Source: a candidate division FCPU426 bacterium (lineage in GTDB: Bacteria; Oederibacteriota; JAAXVQ01; JAUVAV01). From it: a stretch of 5,255 nucleotides of DNA. Position 1 is the stretch's first letter; each line of letters begins with the position of its first letter. The notes beneath the pieces are model-generated. The model made no database searches and was not told the origin of the DNA. It worked only from the letters and a program-made list of their open reading frames with translations. Location of the stretch: contig JAUXBQ010000186.1 of the NCBI GenBank assembly GCA_030619365.1, positions 1-5,255 on the forward strand, given 5' to 3'. Of the stretch, positions 4,338 to 5,255 are shown piece by piece. Position numbers and translations under genes: made by a program.

Positions 4338-5255
4338 ATGGCGGAAACAGTTCGCGTGCGTTTTGCCCCGTCTCCAACCGGCCACTTGCATATCGGCGGC
4401 GCGCGCACGGCGTTGTTCAATTATCTCTACGCCCGCCGGCAAGGCGGGGTCTTTGTCCTGCGCCTGGAAGACACGGACGCCGAGCGGAGCACCGAGGAAT
4501 CCGTCCAAATGATCCTGTCGGATCTCAAGTGGCTGGGGCTCCAGTGGGATGAAGGTCCGGAAAAGGGCGGACCCTGCGGGCCTTACCGGCAGCTGGAACG
4601 CCTGGAGTTCTACCGTCAAAAACTCGGGCACCTCGTAGAAACCGGGCACGCCTATCCTTGTTTCTGCACGCCGGAAACACTGGAACAAAAACGGCGGGAT
4701 GCCCTGGCCCTCGGCCAGCCCATGAAATACGATGGCACCTGCCGCCGCCTGCGGACCTCCGAGGCCCAGGCCCGCGTTGAGACCGGCGAACCTCACACCT
4801 TGCGCCTGAAAATTCCCCAGTCCGGCCAAACCGTTATCGATGACAAGATCCGCGGCAAGGTGGAGTTCGACAACCGTGAGCTGGACGATTTCGTACTGGT
4901 GCGGAGCAATGGACGGCCCACGTGTAATTTCGCGGTGGTCGTGGATGACGCGGCCATGAAGATCACCCATGTCATCCGGGGCGACGACCACTTGTCCAAC
5001 ACACCGCGCCAAATCTGCCTGTACCGGGCTCTGGGCGAGCCGCTGCCGAAATTCGCCCACGTGCCCATGATCCTGGGGGAGGACCGGACCCGCCTGTCCA
5101 AACGGCACGGCGCGACTTCGGTGGGGGCTTACGCGGAGGAAGGCTTTCTGCCGGAAACCATGGTGAATTACCTCGCCCTGCTGGGCTGGGCCTTTGACGA
5201 TAAAACCACGCTCTTTACCCGCCAAGAGCTGGAGGAAAAATTTTCCCTGAAAAAA
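4338..5255 (+). CDS. gltX: Glutamyl-tRNA synthetase, N-terminal part (cut by window edge)
   Basis: GluRS attaches glutamate to tRNA-Glu (and to tRNA-Gln in organisms using the amidotransferase route) in the cytoplasm. The 306 codons present run off the right edge without a stop; the family is usually about 460-500 residues, so the anticodon-binding C-terminus is missing. The class I signature is FAPSPTGHLHIGGARTAL (9-26), with the HIGH equivalent HIGG at 18-21. RLEDTD lies at 43-48. The region NFAVVVDDAAMKITHVIRGDDHLSNTPRQ is characteristic of GluRS, and the KMSKS equivalent is LSKR at 253-256 within RLSKRHGA. The zinc-like segment has C108, C110 and C135, but R137 sits where the E. coli enzyme has a fourth, His ligand. 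AGGAG (4328-4332) lies 5 nt before the ATG. Whether it is discriminating or not cannot be told from this part. It is not GlnRS, given the LHIGGARTAL form. Confidence 0.96.
   Translation, partial: MAETVRVRFAPSPTGHLHIGGARTALFNYLYARRQGGVFVLRLEDTDAERSTEESVQMILSDLKWLGLQWDEGPEKGGPCGPYRQLERLEFYRQKLGHLVETGHAYPCFCTPETLEQKRRDALALGQPMKYDGTCRRLRTSEAQARVETGEPHTLRLKIPQSGQTVIDDKIRGKVEFDNRELDDFVLVRSNGRPTCNFAVVVDDAAMKITHVIRGDDHLSNTPRQICLYRALGEPLPKFAHVPMILGEDRTRLSKRHGATSVGAYAEEGFLPETMVNYLALLGWAFDDKTTLFTRQELEEKFSLKK

Noticed and set aside
4915..5066. Two CACGTG hexamers in gltX (4919-4924 and 5059-5064) considered as parS cores
   Set aside because: Their flanks do not form the TGTTT/AAACA arms of parS; both lie in ordinary coding sequence. 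No canonical parS was found anywhere in the window.
4326..5225. Long open frame on the minus strand opposite gltX
   Set aside because: gltX on the + strand has all GluRS signatures; the antisense product is low-information and rich in shadow codons.

Overview
The window is a bacterial chromosomal segment with all six recognised genes on the + strand: a stand-alone response-regulator receiver protein, parA, parB, a membrane-anchored M23 peptidase, a bactofilin, and the N-terminal two thirds of glutamyl-tRNA synthetase (gltX), which is cut by the right edge. Coding regions are moderately GC-rich and the gaps alternate AT-rich and GC-rich stretches. A LytM-type peptidase with an N-terminal membrane anchor, paired with a bactofilin, points to a Gram-negative-type (diderm) bacterium with a peptidoglycan wall. 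The chromosomal-type parAB is next to the bactofilin unit rather than the rsmG/mnmG genes that often flank it. I cannot assign a phylum; an uncultured or deep-branching diderm lineage is a guess only.

Layout. Positions 1-220 are non-coding, with inverted repeats and a good extended -10 promoter for the receiver gene (221-589). That gene is followed by a strong hairpin, a candidate promoter and a hairpin leader before parA (728-1546). A 121-nt GC-rich spacer separates parA from parB (1668-2537). The gap 2538-2885 (348 nt) has no convincing gene. It holds several stems, including a 10-bp perfect one, then a near-consensus promoter with duplicated TTGACA boxes, then a 16-bp tandem repeat touching the ribosome-binding site of the M23 gene (2892-3800). 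The bactofilin gene (3822-4205) follows after 21 nt, clearly in the same operon. A C7/G7 hairpin with a T tract lies directly against the gltX ribosome-binding site (gltX 4338 to the window end).

How the genes fit together. ParA and ParB form the two protein parts of a ParABS chromosome-segregation system, although no canonical parS is visible here. The M23 peptidase and bactofilin look like a cell-shape module: a cytoplasmic bactofilin scaffold positioning a periplasmic wall hydrolase through its short cytoplasmic tail. Their adjacency recalls Myxococcus, where bactofilins organise ParABS, and suggests a link between segregation and cell-wall or polarity control. No gene is of an unknown family. 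The most novel material is non-coding: the 2538-2885 gap and the terminator placed against the gltX start.
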